The position numbers and the translations under genes were made by a program. This document shows, one piece after another, positions 32,631 to 41,061 of a stretch of DNA of 64,000 nt (its first letter is position 1; each line of letters starts with the position of its first letter). The notes beneath the pieces were generated by a model. The model was not told the origin of the DNA. It saw nothing but the letters and a program-made list of their open reading frames with translations, and searched no databases. Source of the stretch: Kitasatospora sp. GP82 (lineage in GTDB: Bacteria; Actinomycetota; Actinomycetes; Streptomycetales; Streptomycetaceae); assembly GCF_029892105.1 (NCBI RefSeq), contig NZ_JARZAJ010000022.1, forward strand, positions 84,952 through 148,951. Direction: 5' to 3'.

Positions 32631-34015
32631 CCGACTACACCCCGACCATGACGTTCCACCCCCAGCCCACCCCCGGCACCCCCACCCCGTGGGCCTTCCC
32701 GGCACCCGAGCGCGCCGCCCTCGACAACGGCCTCACCGTGCTCCACTGCCACCGCCCGGGCCAGAAGCTGGTCGCCGTCGAGGTCCTCCTCGACGCCCCG
32801 CTCGCCGTCGAACCCGAGAACCTCGACGGCATCGCCAACATCCTCGCCCGCGCCCTCAGCGTCGGCACCGACACCCTCACCGCCGAGCAGTTCGCCGCCG
32901 AACTGGAGCGCGCCGGCGCCACCCTGGAGGCCCACGCCGACCACCCCGGCATCCGGGCCTCCCTGGAGGTGCCCGCCTCCCGCCTGGAACGCGGCCTCAG
33001 CCTGCTCGCCGACGCCCTGCGCGCCCCCGCCCTCCCCGAGGACGAGATCGAACGCCTGGTCGCCAACCGCCTCGACGAGATCGTCCACGAGCAGGCCAAC
33101 CCGGCCCGCCGCGCCGCCAAGGCCCTCTACGCGACCCTCTTCGAAGAGGCCGACCGGCTCTCCCGCCCGCGCAGCGGCAGCGCCGAAACCGTCAAGAACA
33201 TCACCCGCGCCGCCGTCCAGAGCTTCTACCAGGCCCACATCCGGCCCGCCACCAGCACCGTCGTGGTCGTCGGCGACCTCACCGGGATCGACCTCCTCCC
33301 GCTGCTCGAAAGCACCCTCGGCCAGTGGACCGGCACGGCTCAGGAGCTCAGCACCCACGCCCCGGTCACCGCCGACGACACCGGCCGCGTCGTCATCGTC
33401 GACCGGCCGGGATCCGTGCAGACCCAGCTCCTCGTCGGCCGTATCGGTCCCGACCGCCACGACCCGAGCTGGGCCGCCCAGATCCTCGGCACCTACTGCC
33501 TCGGCGGCACCCTCACCTCCCGCCTCGACCGCGTCCTGCGCGAGGAGAAGGGCTACACCTACGGCGTCCGCGCCTTCGCCCAGCCGCTGCGCTCCACCGC
33601 AGGCGGCACCGGCCGCGCCCTGCTCGCCGTCAGCGGCTCCGTGGACACCGCCTCCACCGCCGCCGCCCTGGCCGACACCTGGACCATCCTGCGCACCCTC
33701 GCCGCCGAGGGCCTCACCGACGCCGAACGCGACGAAGCCGTCCAGTTCCTCGTCGGCGTCGCCCCCCTCAAGTACGAGACGGCCGGCTCCGTCGCCGTCA
33801 CGCTCGCCGACCAGGTCGAACAGCACCTGCCCGACGACTACCAGGCCGACGTCTACCGGCAGCTCGCCGTCCTCGAGACCGCCGCCGCCACCGAGGCCGT
33901 TGTCGCGGCCTTCCCGACCGACCGCCTGGTCACCGTCCTGGTCGGCGACGCCGACGTCATCGCCGACCAGGTAAAGGAACTCGGCATCGGCGAGGTCACC
34001 GTCATCACCTCCTGA
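32627..34015 (+). CDS. M16 family protein, non-catalytic subunit
   Basis: A 462-residue M16 relative without the HxxEH zinc motif: the equivalent helix reads GIANILARAL. It retains 'NGLTVLHCHRPGQKLVAVEVLL' and the C-terminal glycine-rich/'REEKGYTYGVRAFAQP' segment that binds peptide in the partner subunit. Family precedent is an inactive subunit that holds substrate for the active one encoded just before. ATG 32627 overlaps the previous stop (ATGA). A run of in-frame stop codons follows. Confidence 0.9.
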   Translation: MTDYTPTMTFHPQPTPGTPTPWAFPAPERAALDNGLTVLHCHRPGQKLVAVEVLLDAPLAVEPENLDGIANILARALSVGTDTLTAEQFAAELERAGATLEAHADHPGIRASLEVPASRLERGLSLLADALRAPALPEDEIERLVANRLDEIVHEQANPARRAAKALYATLFEEADRLSRPRSGSAETVKNITRAAVQSFYQAHIRPATSTVVVVGDLTGIDLLPLLESTLGQWTGTAQELSTHAPVTADDTGRVVIVDRPGSVQTQLLVGRIGPDRHDPSWAAQILGTYCLGGTLTSRLDRVLREEKGYTYGVRAFAQPLRSTAGGTGRALLAVSGSVDTASTAAALADTWTILRTLAAEGLTDAERDEAVQFLVGVAPLKYETAGSVAVTLADQVEQHLPDDYQADVYRQLAVLETAAATEAVVAAFPTDRLVTVLVGDADVIADQVKELGIGEVTVITS

Positions 34016-34051
34016 GCCTCCTGAGCCTCCTGAGCCTCCTGAACCTCCTGA
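34007..34051 (+). repeat. 9-base tandem repeat carrying successive stop codons
   Basis: CTCCTGAGC-type units repeat about five times from the last codons of the M16 subunit gene onward (the final copies read CTCCTGAAC and CTCCTGACC). The unit is 9 bases, so every copy places TGA in the same frame, giving five in-frame stops. Confidence 0.9.
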
Positions 34052-34062
34052 CCTGCCGGTCC

Positions 34063-34104
34063 CCGAAGGGCCCGACGGAGCATCAGCTCCGCCGGGCCCT
34101 TCGG
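34063..34104 (+). terminator. Terminator of the M16 operon
   Basis: 19-base stem with one mismatch, loop ATCA, followed by T-rich TGTTTATTT, an unusually complete intrinsic terminator for this GC content. Confidence 0.88.
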
Positions 34105-34360
34105 TGTTTATTTCCTTGCCATGCATCCGGCCGACATGGCTAGATATCCACCGCAGCCGGACAGACACGGAACCAGGAGAGGAGGCGGTCACCATGCGGG
34201 TCGAGCCCACCACTGTGCGCAGGCGCTCCCCACGATCGCCCTATCTCCGCTGCTGGGTCTGAGCTCTTCCGTACAGCTTCCCGAGCCGCGCCGGACGCTT
34301 CGCGCGGCAGCACACCACACCTAGGCTTGAATCAACCGACCTTTTGGAGGTCGTTCAACC

Positions 34361-35554
34361 ATGTCGTACACCGAAGTACCCGGCATCCGTGTCCCGATCC
34401 GGATGTGGACCGACCCGGCCACCGTCGAGGGCCAGGCCATGCAGCAGCTGCGCAACATCAGCTCCCTGCCCTGGCTGCACGGCCTCGCCGTGATGCCCGA
34501 CGTCCACCTGGGCAAGGGCGCCACCGTCGGCTCCGTGATCGCCATGAAGGGCGCCGTCTGCCCGGCGGCGGTCGGCGTGGACATCGGCTGCGGAATGAGC
34601 GCCGTCAAGACCTCCCTCACCGCCAAGGACCTCCCGGACGACCTGTCCCGGCTGCGCTCCAAGATCGAGCAGGTGATCCCGGTCGGGCGGGGTCTGCACA
34701 GTGATCCGGTCGACCCGCGCAAGCTGCACGGCTTCGCGACCGCCGGGTGGGACGACTTCTGGGGCCGCTTCGACGGCATCGCACCCGAGGTGCGGTGGAA
34801 GCGCGAGCGGGCTGCGCAGCAGATAGGAACGCTCGGATCCGGAAATCACTTCATAGAAGTGTGTATTGATATGACCGGAATTGTGTGGCTGATGCTGCAC
34901 TCCGGTTCTCGCAACATCGGCAAGGAACTGGCGGAGCATCACATGGGCGTCGCCCGCTCGCTGCCGCACAACCAGGGCCTGGTCGACCGCGACCTCGCGG
35001 TGTTCATCGCGGACACCCCCCAGATGGCGGCCTACCGGCAGGACCTCTTCTGGGCGCAGGAGTACGCCAAGAACAACCGGGCGGTCATGATGGCGCTCTT
35101 CCAGGACATCGTCCGCCGCGAGTTCCCCAAGGCGAGGGTCACCTTCGAGGAGGTGATCAGCTGCCACCACAACTACGTTTCTGAGGAGCAGTACGACGGT
35201 GTCGACCTGCTGGTGACCCGTAAGGGTGCGATCAAGGCGGGTACGGGCGACTTCGGGATCATCCCGGGCTCGATGGGCACCGGTTCGTACATCGTCCGCG
35301 GTCTCGGCAACGAGGCGGCCTTCAACTCGGCCTCGCACGGCGCGGGTCGCAAGATGAGCCGCACCGCCGCCAAGAAGCGCTTCACTGCCGCTGATCTGGC
35401 CGAGCAGACCCGGGGCGTGGAGTGCCGCAAGGACAGCGGGGTGGTCGACGAGATTCCCGGTGCCTACAAGCCGATCGAGCGGGTAATGGCCCAGCAGAAG
35501 GACCTGGTCGAGGTGGTCGCCCACCTCAAGCAGGTCGTCTGCGTGAAGGGTTGA
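34361..35554 (+). CDS. rtcB: RNA-splicing ligase RtcB family protein
   Basis: A 397-residue GTP- and manganese-dependent RNA ligase family member, joining 3'-phosphate or cyclic phosphate ends to 5'-OH ends. Metal and catalytic motifs are present: MPDVHLGKG (about 45-53), VDIGCGM with Cys77, GSGNHFIE (about 158-165), HSGSR (about 182-186) and SHGAGR (His near 328, GMP acceptor). ATG 34361 follows TGGAGG. No archease or RtcA gene is adjacent. Codons for about residues 154-178 are unusually A/T-rich for the genome (ATA, AAT, ATT, GAT, TGT), covering the GSGNHF motif. Confidence 0.93.
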   Translation: MSYTEVPGIRVPIRMWTDPATVEGQAMQQLRNISSLPWLHGLAVMPDVHLGKGATVGSVIAMKGAVCPAAVGVDIGCGMSAVKTSLTAKDLPDDLSRLRSKIEQVIPVGRGLHSDPVDPRKLHGFATAGWDDFWGRFDGIAPEVRWKRERAAQQIGTLGSGNHFIEVCIDMTGIVWLMLHSGSRNIGKELAEHHMGVARSLPHNQGLVDRDLAVFIADTPQMAAYRQDLFWAQEYAKNNRAVMMALFQDIVRREFPKARVTFEEVISCHHNYVSEEQYDGVDLLVTRKGAIKAGTGDFGIIPGSMGTGSYIVRGLGNEAAFNSASHGAGRKMSRTAAKKRFTAADLAEQTRGVECRKDSGVVDEIPGAYKPIERVMAQQKDLVEVVAHLKQVVCVKG

Positions 35555-35560
35555 GAGTCG

Positions 35561-35591
35561 GGCCGGGGTGCGCGGGATGTGCATCCCGGCC
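35561..35591. terminator. Bidirectional hairpin between rtcB and FHA gene
   Basis: Outer arms GGCCGGG / CCCGGCC enclose an inner GGGATG-tg-CATCCC stem. The two genes converge here, so it probably serves both. Confidence 0.65.
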
Positions 35592-35606
35592 TTCTGTCGT
35601 CGGTCC

Positions 35607-36152
35607 TCAGCCTGTTGCCAGACGGAAGCTGACGGTGCCGAAGGTGACGAGGTCGCCGGGGCGGACGCGGATGGCGCCGATGATGCGCAGGCCGTTGACG
35701 TGGGTGCCGTTGGTGGAGCCGAGGTCGTGGAGGGTCCAGCCGTTGGCGTGGTGGCGGAGTTCGGCGTGCTGGCGGGAGACCGAGCTGTCGCTGAGGCGCA
35801 GGTCGGAGCCGGGGATTCGGCCGATCCTGATGGGGCGGGCGCCGGGGGCGGGCAGGCACAGACCGGGGGCCTGTTCGGTCTGCCAGGCGCCGCGGAGGCG
35901 GGCGGCGAAGGCCGAGAACCGGCCGACGGTACGGAGCAGCAGGCCGGGCAGGTGGCCGTCGTGGGGCAGATCGCTGAGGACGGCGTCGAGTTCGGCCCGG
36001 CTGCGGGCGGCGAGAACGAGTTCGAGCCGGCCGAGGAAGGTGTCGTGGGACAGGCGGCCGCTGCCGACGCCGTCGCGCAGGACGGAGAGGGCGTGGTCCC
36101 GTTCGGCCTCGGTGGGCCGTGACACCTGGGTCCGGATCTCAGGAAGTGCCAT
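35607..36152 (-). CDS. DUF1707 and FHA domain protein
   Basis: A 181-residue cytoplasmic protein. About residues 10-62 match DUF1707 ('RPTEAERDHALSVLRDGVGSGRLSHDTFLGRLELVLAARSRAEL'), and about 105-178 form an FHA domain with the phosphothreonine-binding pattern IGR-IPGSDLRLSDSSVSRQHAEL and GSTNGTHVNG. FHA domains read Ser/Thr-kinase phosphorylation. No kinase gene is adjacent. Convergent with rtcB. Probable start is ATG 36152 (ALPEIRTQVSRPTEAERD). Confidence 0.87.
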   Translation of the reverse strand: MALPEIRTQVSRPTEAERDHALSVLRDGVGSGRLSHDTFLGRLELVLAARSRAELDAVLSDLPHDGHLPGLLLRTVGRFSAFAARLRGAWQTEQAPGLCLPAPGARPIRIGRIPGSDLRLSDSSVSRQHAELRHHANGWTLHDLGSTNGTHVNGLRIIGAIRVRPGDLVTFGTVSFRLATG

Positions 36153-36200
36153 ACGGGAATTCTCCGTTGTGCCGGCCTCGGGTGTCCAGGAGCGCGGTGG

Positions 36201-36524
36201 TCAGCCGAGGTGCCGGGCGAGCATGTAGAGGGCGGTGCCGGCGACGATGCTGAGCAGGGCGTTGCGGCGCCAGAGGTGGAGTGCGGCGGTGCCGGCGACG
36301 CCGAGGGAGGCGGGCAGGCCGTACGGACTGGTCGTCAGGTCGAGGCCGCGCAGGGTGTAGACGACCAGGATGACCATGACGCCGGTGGGCATGGTGTCGG
36401 CGAGGAAGCCCACGACGGGGGAGTCGCGCAGCCGGTTGAGGACGGCGAAGGGTGCGGCGCGCAGACAGAAGGTGACGGCGAGCATCACGGCGAGGGCGGC
36501 GACGAGGTAGCCGTTACTGGGCAT
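36201..36524 (-). CDS. azlD: AzlD family membrane protein
   Basis: A 107-residue protein with four hydrophobic segments (about 5-25, 40-58, 66-85, 90-105). It matches AzlD, the small subunit of the AzlCD system that exports branched-chain amino acids or their analogues. Its start lies inside the end of azlC (11-base overlap), which couples translation. Substrate unproven outside Bacillus. Confidence 0.83.
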   Translation of the reverse strand: MPSNGYLVAALAVMLAVTFCLRAAPFAVLNRLRDSPVVGFLADTMPTGVMVILVVYTLRGLDLTTSPYGLPASLGVAGTAALHLWRRNALLSIVAGTALYMLARHLG

Positions 36525-37245
36525 GGCGGCTGTTCCGCTTCCTGAGGAGGTACCGGGCGGCGAGGGTGGCGACGTACAGTCCGAGGGCGACGACCAGGAG
36601 CTGGTCCTTGGCGAGGACCAGCGCGATCAGCGCGCAGAGCAGGGCGAGGACGGGCCCCGGGATGTCGCGGGCTGCGCGGTAGCCGTCGATGGCGAGTACG
36701 ACGAAGAGCGCGGTGAGTGCGAAGTCGAGGCCGTCCAGCCCGGCGGGGAGGGCGGCGCCGACCAGTGCTCCGGTGAGGCCGCCGGCCACCCAGTAGCTCT
36801 GGCAGAGGAGCTGGATGGCCAGGATGCGGGTGCTGGAGAGCTGCTGCGGGGGCTTGGTGGCGACGATGGCGTATGCCTCGTCGGTGAGGGCGTAGATGCT
36901 GTACGCCTTGCGCAGCGGTCCGCGTATTCGGTGCAGGGGGAAGGAGAGCCCGTAGAAGACGTGCCGGAAGTTGACCAGGAAGGTGGTCAGCGCGACGGAG
37001 GCGAGCGGGGTGAGGGCGAGGAAGAGGCCGATGGCGAGGAATTCCAGCGAGCCCGCGTAGATCAGCAGGGAGAAGACCGGGGTCCACCACCAGGCGAAAC
37101 CGCTCTGGGTGAGCAGGACGCCGAAGGCGAGGCCGAGCGGGAAGAGTCCCATGCCGACGCCGAGGGTGTCCTGGACGGCTGCCCGGACGGGGCTCCGGGG
37201 TGTGGGGCCGGTGACCTGCGGTGTCTCTGTTGTCTCTGTTGCCAC
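36514..37245 (-). CDS. azlC: AzlC family amino-acid exporter
   Basis: A 243-residue membrane protein with about seven helices. Family-typical sequence includes 'GLFPLGLAFGVLLTQSGFAWWWTPVFSLLIYAGSLEFLAIGL' and 'FLVNFRHVFYGLSFP', where the NxRHxxYG motif is conserved in AzlC. Partner of the AzlD protein encoded immediately downstream. GTG 37245 gives ATETTETPQV; an internal start after about residue 18 is possible as no strong ribosome site is visible. Divergent from the glutaminase gene with 74 bases between. Confidence 0.85.
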   Translation of the reverse strand: MATETTETPQVTGPTPRSPVRAAVQDTLGVGMGLFPLGLAFGVLLTQSGFAWWWTPVFSLLIYAGSLEFLAIGLFLALTPLASVALTTFLVNFRHVFYGLSFPLHRIRGPLRKAYSIYALTDEAYAIVATKPPQQLSSTRILAIQLLCQSYWVAGGLTGALVGAALPAGLDGLDFALTALFVVLAIDGYRAARDIPGPVLALLCALIALVLAKDQLLVVALGLYVATLAARYLLRKRNSRHAQ

Positions 37246-37319
37246 CTGCGCCAGCGTAGGCGGGCAGCCACCAGGCTGTTGAGCATTTCATACTACGGAC
37301 GGGCGGGCAGAATAGCTGG

Positions 37320-38231
37320 GTGGACTACCAGCAGCTGTTGCGTGATTCGATGGAGACCGCCCGCCGGGCGCCGAGGCGAGGTCGTCCCGCCGACTACATC
37401 CCGGCACTGGCCGAGGCTGACCCCGAGTCGTTCGGCATGGCGCTGGCGACGGTGGAAGGCGAGGTTTTCGGGGCCGGCGACTGGGAACAGCCGTTCTCGA
37501 TCCAGAGCGTCTCGAAGCTGTTCACGCTCGCGCTCGCGCTGGCGGAGGGCGGGGACGATCTGTGGCATCGGGTGGGGCGGGAGCCGTCCGGCAATCCGTT
37601 CAACTCGCTGGTGCAGCTGGAGACCGAGCAGGGCATTCCGCGCAATCCGTTCATCAACGCGGGCGCGCTGGTGGTGACGGACCGGCTGCTGGAGCTGACG
37701 GGCGATGCGGCGGGGGCTGTACGCGAGTTCCTGCGCGCCGAGTCGGGCAATGCGGCGATCAGTACGGACGATTCGGTGGCGGCCTCGGAGGCCCGGCACG
37801 GCCACCGCAACGCCGCGCTGGCGCACTTCATCGCCAGCTACGGGAACCTGCGCAATCCGGTGGACAGTGTGCTGGCGCACTACTACGCGCACTGTGCGAT
37901 CGCGGCGAGCTGCCGCGACCTGGCCCTGGTCGGCCGGTTTCTGGCCAGGCACGGTCTGCGGGCGGACGGTTCGCGGCTGCTGACGCGCAGTGTGGCGAAG
38001 CGGATCAACGCGGTGCTGCTGACCTGCGGGACGTACGACGCGGCGGGCGACTTCGCGTTCCGGGTGGGGTTGCCCGGCAAGAGCGGGGTCGGCGGGGGAG
38101 TGCTGGCGGTGCTGCCCGGGCGGGGTGCGGTGTGCGTGTGGAGCCCGGGGCTGGACGCGGCGGGGAACTCGGTGCTCGGTGTGGCGGCCCTGGACGCGCT
38201 CACCACGGCCACGGGGTGGTCGGTGTTCTGA
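37320..38231 (+). CDS. glsA: Glutaminase (GlsA family)
   Basis: A 303-residue serine-dependent beta-lactamase-fold glutaminase, hydrolysing glutamine to glutamate and ammonia. The S-x-x-K catalytic motif is in FSIQSVSKLFTLALAL (Ser about 63, Lys about 66), with 'NPFINAGALVVTDRL', the Tyr/Asn-bearing ASYGNLRNPV and GKSGVGGGVLAVLP. Length matches the family. GTG 37320 has no clear Shine-Dalgarno; CAGAAT lies 12 bases before it, so a leaderless transcript is possible. Confidence 0.93.
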   Translation: MDYQQLLRDSMETARRAPRRGRPADYIPALAEADPESFGMALATVEGEVFGAGDWEQPFSIQSVSKLFTLALALAEGGDDLWHRVGREPSGNPFNSLVQLETEQGIPRNPFINAGALVVTDRLLELTGDAAGAVREFLRAESGNAAISTDDSVAASEARHGHRNAALAHFIASYGNLRNPVDSVLAHYYAHCAIAASCRDLALVGRFLARHGLRADGSRLLTRSVAKRINAVLLTCGTYDAAGDFAFRVGLPGKSGVGGGVLAVLPGRGAVCVWSPGLDAAGNSVLGVAALDALTTATGWSVF

Positions 38232-38249
38232 CCCCGGCCGGCCGCCGTG

Positions 38250-38993
38250 CTACCGGCAGGCGGCCGCGGAGATGCCGCGCCACCGGAGACCGAGGCGGCG
38301 GTAGAGCCGGATGGCGGGGGTATTGGACTCGTCCACCATCAGGGCGGCCCGGCCGCTGCGGCGCAGCAGGCTGTCCAGGACGAACCGGCAGACCGCCTCG
38401 GCGTGGCCGCGTCCCCGTCCGTGCTCGGGGTGGGTGGCGACCCCGGCGAGCAGGCCGATCTCGGGGGCGCTCCAGGCGTCGGCGGCGATCGCGGTGAGCC
38501 GGCCCCGGTCGTCGCGTATGCCGGCCCAGGCGGTGGCGCCGGGGCGCTCGGGGTGGGCGTAGGAGCTGGGGAAGTGCCTGTCCAACAGGGCGGCGGCCTC
38601 GGGGAGTTCGGCCCGGCCGAGCCAGTCGGCGACCGGGCCGGGACGGGTCTGGCGGGGGAGTTCGGGTCCGGTGGTGTCCATCCAGCCGAAGGCGCCGACG
38701 TAGCTGAGCTCGGGGATCCGCTCGACGAGCGCGGTGATCAGCCGGGTGTCGCCGACCGGCCGGTAGCCGGGTCCGCTCTCGGCGAGGACGTGGCGGACGA
38801 GCGGTACGGCGTCGGCGACGCTCCCCCGAACGGCGAGGCGGTCCCGGGCGGAGGCACCGGGTGAGGCAACGGCGCTCGCCGACCCGTGAGACCAGGCGCG
38901 CGCGCCGGTGACAAGCCCCTGAGCGGCCCACAGCAGTAGGGCGTCGTCCTCGCCGGCCGTACGCACCTCGTCGATGCTCCGTAGTTCGATCAC
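38250..38993 (-). CDS. GNAT family N-acetyltransferase
   Basis: A protein of about 247 residues. The C-terminal half is a GNAT domain with acetyl-CoA loop GVATHPEHGRGRGHAEAV (Q/R-x-x-G-x-G/A type) and 'NTPAIRLYRRLGLRWRGIS' closing motif. The first 100 residues are Ala/Arg-rich and variable. Acceptor unknown. The GTG at 38993 (VIELRSIDEV) is preferred; GTG 39014 would add 7 residues. CAGAAT just upstream suggests a leaderless transcript. It is convergent with the glutaminase gene. Confidence 0.82.
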   Translation of the reverse strand: MIELRSIDEVRTAGEDDALLLWAAQGLVTGARAWSHGSASAVASPGASARDRLAVRGSVADAVPLVRHVLAESGPGYRPVGDTRLITALVERIPELSYVGAFGWMDTTGPELPRQTRPGPVADWLGRAELPEAAALLDRHFPSSYAHPERPGATAWAGIRDDRGRLTAIAADAWSAPEIGLLAGVATHPEHGRGRGHAEAVCRFVLDSLLRRSGRAALMVDESNTPAIRLYRRLGLRWRGISAAACR

Positions 38994-39167
38994 GGCGCAG
39001 ATTCTGACAGCCACCCGACCGGACCGACAGCCGCCCAGGTCGGCCGCGTGAGGGTGTCGGACGCCCCTGTGCGGTCAGTAGCGACCTGGTTCGAGGGCGA
39101 CCTACCTGTGCGGCTCCGAGTGGGGCGCTGTTACGCTGCCCCAGCTTCGACAGAGGGATTGAACTAC

Positions 39168-40391
39168 ATGAGTACTGCCAATACCCGTGCGGTTGCCGCT
39201 CCTCCGGACCACGCGGCACGGTTGCCCTCGCTGACCGGCATGCGCTGGGCGGCAGCCATGATGATCTTCTGCTTCCACATCATGATCGAGTCGGGCTTCT
39301 TCGGTCGGAGGCACGCTCAGGACACCATGGAGTGGCTCTTCCGTGGCGGAACCACGGGTGTGTCGTTCTTCTACGTTCTCTCAGGATTCGTGCTGACCTG
39401 GTCGGCGCGTCCGAACGACCCGGTGACCTCCTTCTGGCGCCGCCGCTTCGCCCGGATCTACCCGAACCACTTCGTCACCTTCCTGGGGGCCGTCGCCCTG
39501 CTCAGCTGGGAGGGGCAGGAGCTCAGCGGCCGGGTCGCGGCCGCGAATCTGACGCTCACCCAGTCCTGGGCGATGTTCGCCCCCCGGTACTGGTACGGCT
39601 ACAACGGCGTGTCCTGGTCGCTGAGCGTGGAGTTCTTCTTCTACTTCACGTTCCCGTTCCTGGTGCCGCTGATCATGCGGATGGGAGCCCGGGCCTGGTG
39701 GGCCATCGTCGTGGTCTGCACCGGACTCGTCATTGCGATGCCCTTCCCGATGGACTGGGTCGGTGCGCACACCGGTATCAAGCCGCTGTTCCTCGTCTAC
39801 CAGTTCCCGCCGGTGCGGCTGCTGGAGTTCCTCATCGGCATCGCCCTCGCGCTGCTGGTCAGGAACGGACGCTGGCGCGGCCCCAACATGACCGTGTCGG
39901 CACTGGTACTCGTCGCCGGGCTGCTCCTCACCCAGAAGATCGTGCTCTGGACGCAGCAGTCGCTGATGTCCGCCTCGGCCACCGGCATCATCGGCTGTGT
40001 GCTGCTGATCCCGGCAGCCGCCCGTGCCGATGTGCGGGGCACGTCGTCGATCTGGCGGCACCCTCGGATGGTGCGCCTGGGAGAGATATCCTTCGCCTTC
40101 TATCTCGTCCACGAACTGGTGATTTACACGGCGATGAAGCTTTTCAACGGTCCGCCGCGGCTTCCCACCGTGCAGGCGGCGGCCCTCACGATCGCCTGCT
40201 TCTCGGTGGCGCTGGTGCTCGCCACGACGTTGCACGACATGGTGGAGAAGCCGTTCGTCAAGCTCCTCAATCCGAAGTCGAAGCGGCGCCGCGCCGAGGA
40301 CACCGACGCCGATCTGCCGAAGGCGCGGAACGAGGAGCGGCGCGACGAGGGTGTGCTGCTCCCAACCGGGGGTCAGAGCCCGCTCCAGTGA
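39168..40391 (+). CDS. Acyltransferase 3 family membrane protein
   Basis: A 407-residue integral membrane acyltransferase with about ten helices. The family pattern is clear: 'LPSLTGMRWAAAMMIFCFHI' with the active-site-like His, 'GVSFFYVLSGFVLTWSARP' and 'SFWRRRFARIYPNHFVT'. Such enzymes O-acylate exported sugars, glycans or macrolides. Target unknown; no glycan cluster is nearby. ATG 39168 has AGAGGGA upstream and gives the usual cytosolic start. The C-terminal 40 residues are charged. Confidence 0.9.
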   Translation: MSTANTRAVAAPPDHAARLPSLTGMRWAAAMMIFCFHIMIESGFFGRRHAQDTMEWLFRGGTTGVSFFYVLSGFVLTWSARPNDPVTSFWRRRFARIYPNHFVTFLGAVALLSWEGQELSGRVAAANLTLTQSWAMFAPRYWYGYNGVSWSLSVEFFFYFTFPFLVPLIMRMGARAWWAIVVVCTGLVIAMPFPMDWVGAHTGIKPLFLVYQFPPVRLLEFLIGIALALLVRNGRWRGPNMTVSALVLVAGLLLTQKIVLWTQQSLMSASATGIIGCVLLIPAAARADVRGTSSIWRHPRMVRLGEISFAFYLVHELVIYTAMKLFNGPPRLPTVQAAALTIACFSVALVLATTLHDMVEKPFVKLLNPKSKRRRAEDTDADLPKARNEERRDEGVLLPTGGQSPLQ

Positions 40392-40504
40392 CCTCGGCCG
40401 GCTGCGTCGGTAGCTGATCAGGGCCTCACAGCCGGGCCGGAGTCCCGTCGCGGACCCGGTATTACCGCCAGGGACGGGTGCACCGGGCGTGGGCGTATGC
40501 GAAA

Positions 40505-40564
40505 GGGCGTGCCGTTGGCGCTCGGCTCCGGACAGGGTCCGGTGGTCGGCGGGACGGCACGCCC
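40505..40564. terminator. Structured terminator between acyltransferase and ptsH
   Basis: Perfect 11-base outer arms GGGCGTGCCGT / ACGGCACGCCC enclose an inner CCGGAC-agg-GTCCGG hairpin (40528-40542). Lies between convergent genes. Confidence 0.7.
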
Positions 40565-40583
40565 CGGTTCGGTGCTGGGTGGG

Positions 40584-40862
40584 TCAGGCTACGGGCAGCT
40601 CGTCCAGGCCCTCCTGGACCAGCTTGGCGAGGCGGTCCAGGGCCTCGTCGGCGCCGTCGGCGTCGGAGGCGAGGACGACCGCGTCGCCGCCCTGGGCGCC
40701 GAGGCCGAGCAGGGCCAGCATGGAGGCGGCGTTCACCGGGGTGCCGCCCTCCTTGGCGATGGTGACCGGCACGCCGACGGCGGTGGCCGCGCGGACGAAA
40801 ACGGAGGCGGGACGGGCGTGCAGGCCCTCGGCCCAACCGATGGTGACGCGGCGCTCAGCCAT
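40584..40862 (-). CDS. ptsH: Phosphocarrier protein HPr
   Basis: A 92-residue HPr. The phosphorylated His is His15 in WAEGLHARPAS, and Ser47 is in NAASMLALLGLG. It passes phosphate from enzyme I to sugar-specific EIIA proteins of the PTS. Enzyme I and permeases are not in the window. A near-perfect DasR box lies 33 bases upstream, in keeping with control of ptsH by DasR and glucosamine-6-phosphate in S. coelicolor. GAAAGG precedes the ATG. Confidence 0.95.
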   Translation of the reverse strand: MAERRVTIGWAEGLHARPASVFVRAATAVGVPVTIAKEGGTPVNAASMLALLGLGAQGGDAVVLASDADGADEALDRLAKLVQEGLDELPVA

Positions 40863-40894
40863 GAGACGTGCCTTTCAGATGAAGCTGTTGACCA

Positions 40895-40910
40895 TGTTGT
40901 CTAGACCAGT
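40895..40910. promoter_or_regulatory. DasR-responsive element (dre)
   Basis: On the minus strand the site reads ACTGGTCTAGACAACA, a close match to the DasR consensus ACTGGTCTAGACCACT. It lies 33-48 bases before ptsH and 150 bases before the divergent acetyltransferase fusion gene. DasR is a GntR-family repressor of chitin and N-acetylglucosamine use. Confidence 0.9.
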
Positions 40911-41061
40911 GTTGCACGTGGGCGCGACTCCCGTGCCGCCGCGTCCGTGACTCGGCACCGATCGCGGCCCAGGGCACCGCCCGGCTGTGCGGCCGGGCCT
41001 CCACCCTGCCGTCCGGGCACGCCCGGCGCCAAGCGGTCCGGTGCCGGATAACCTGACGACT

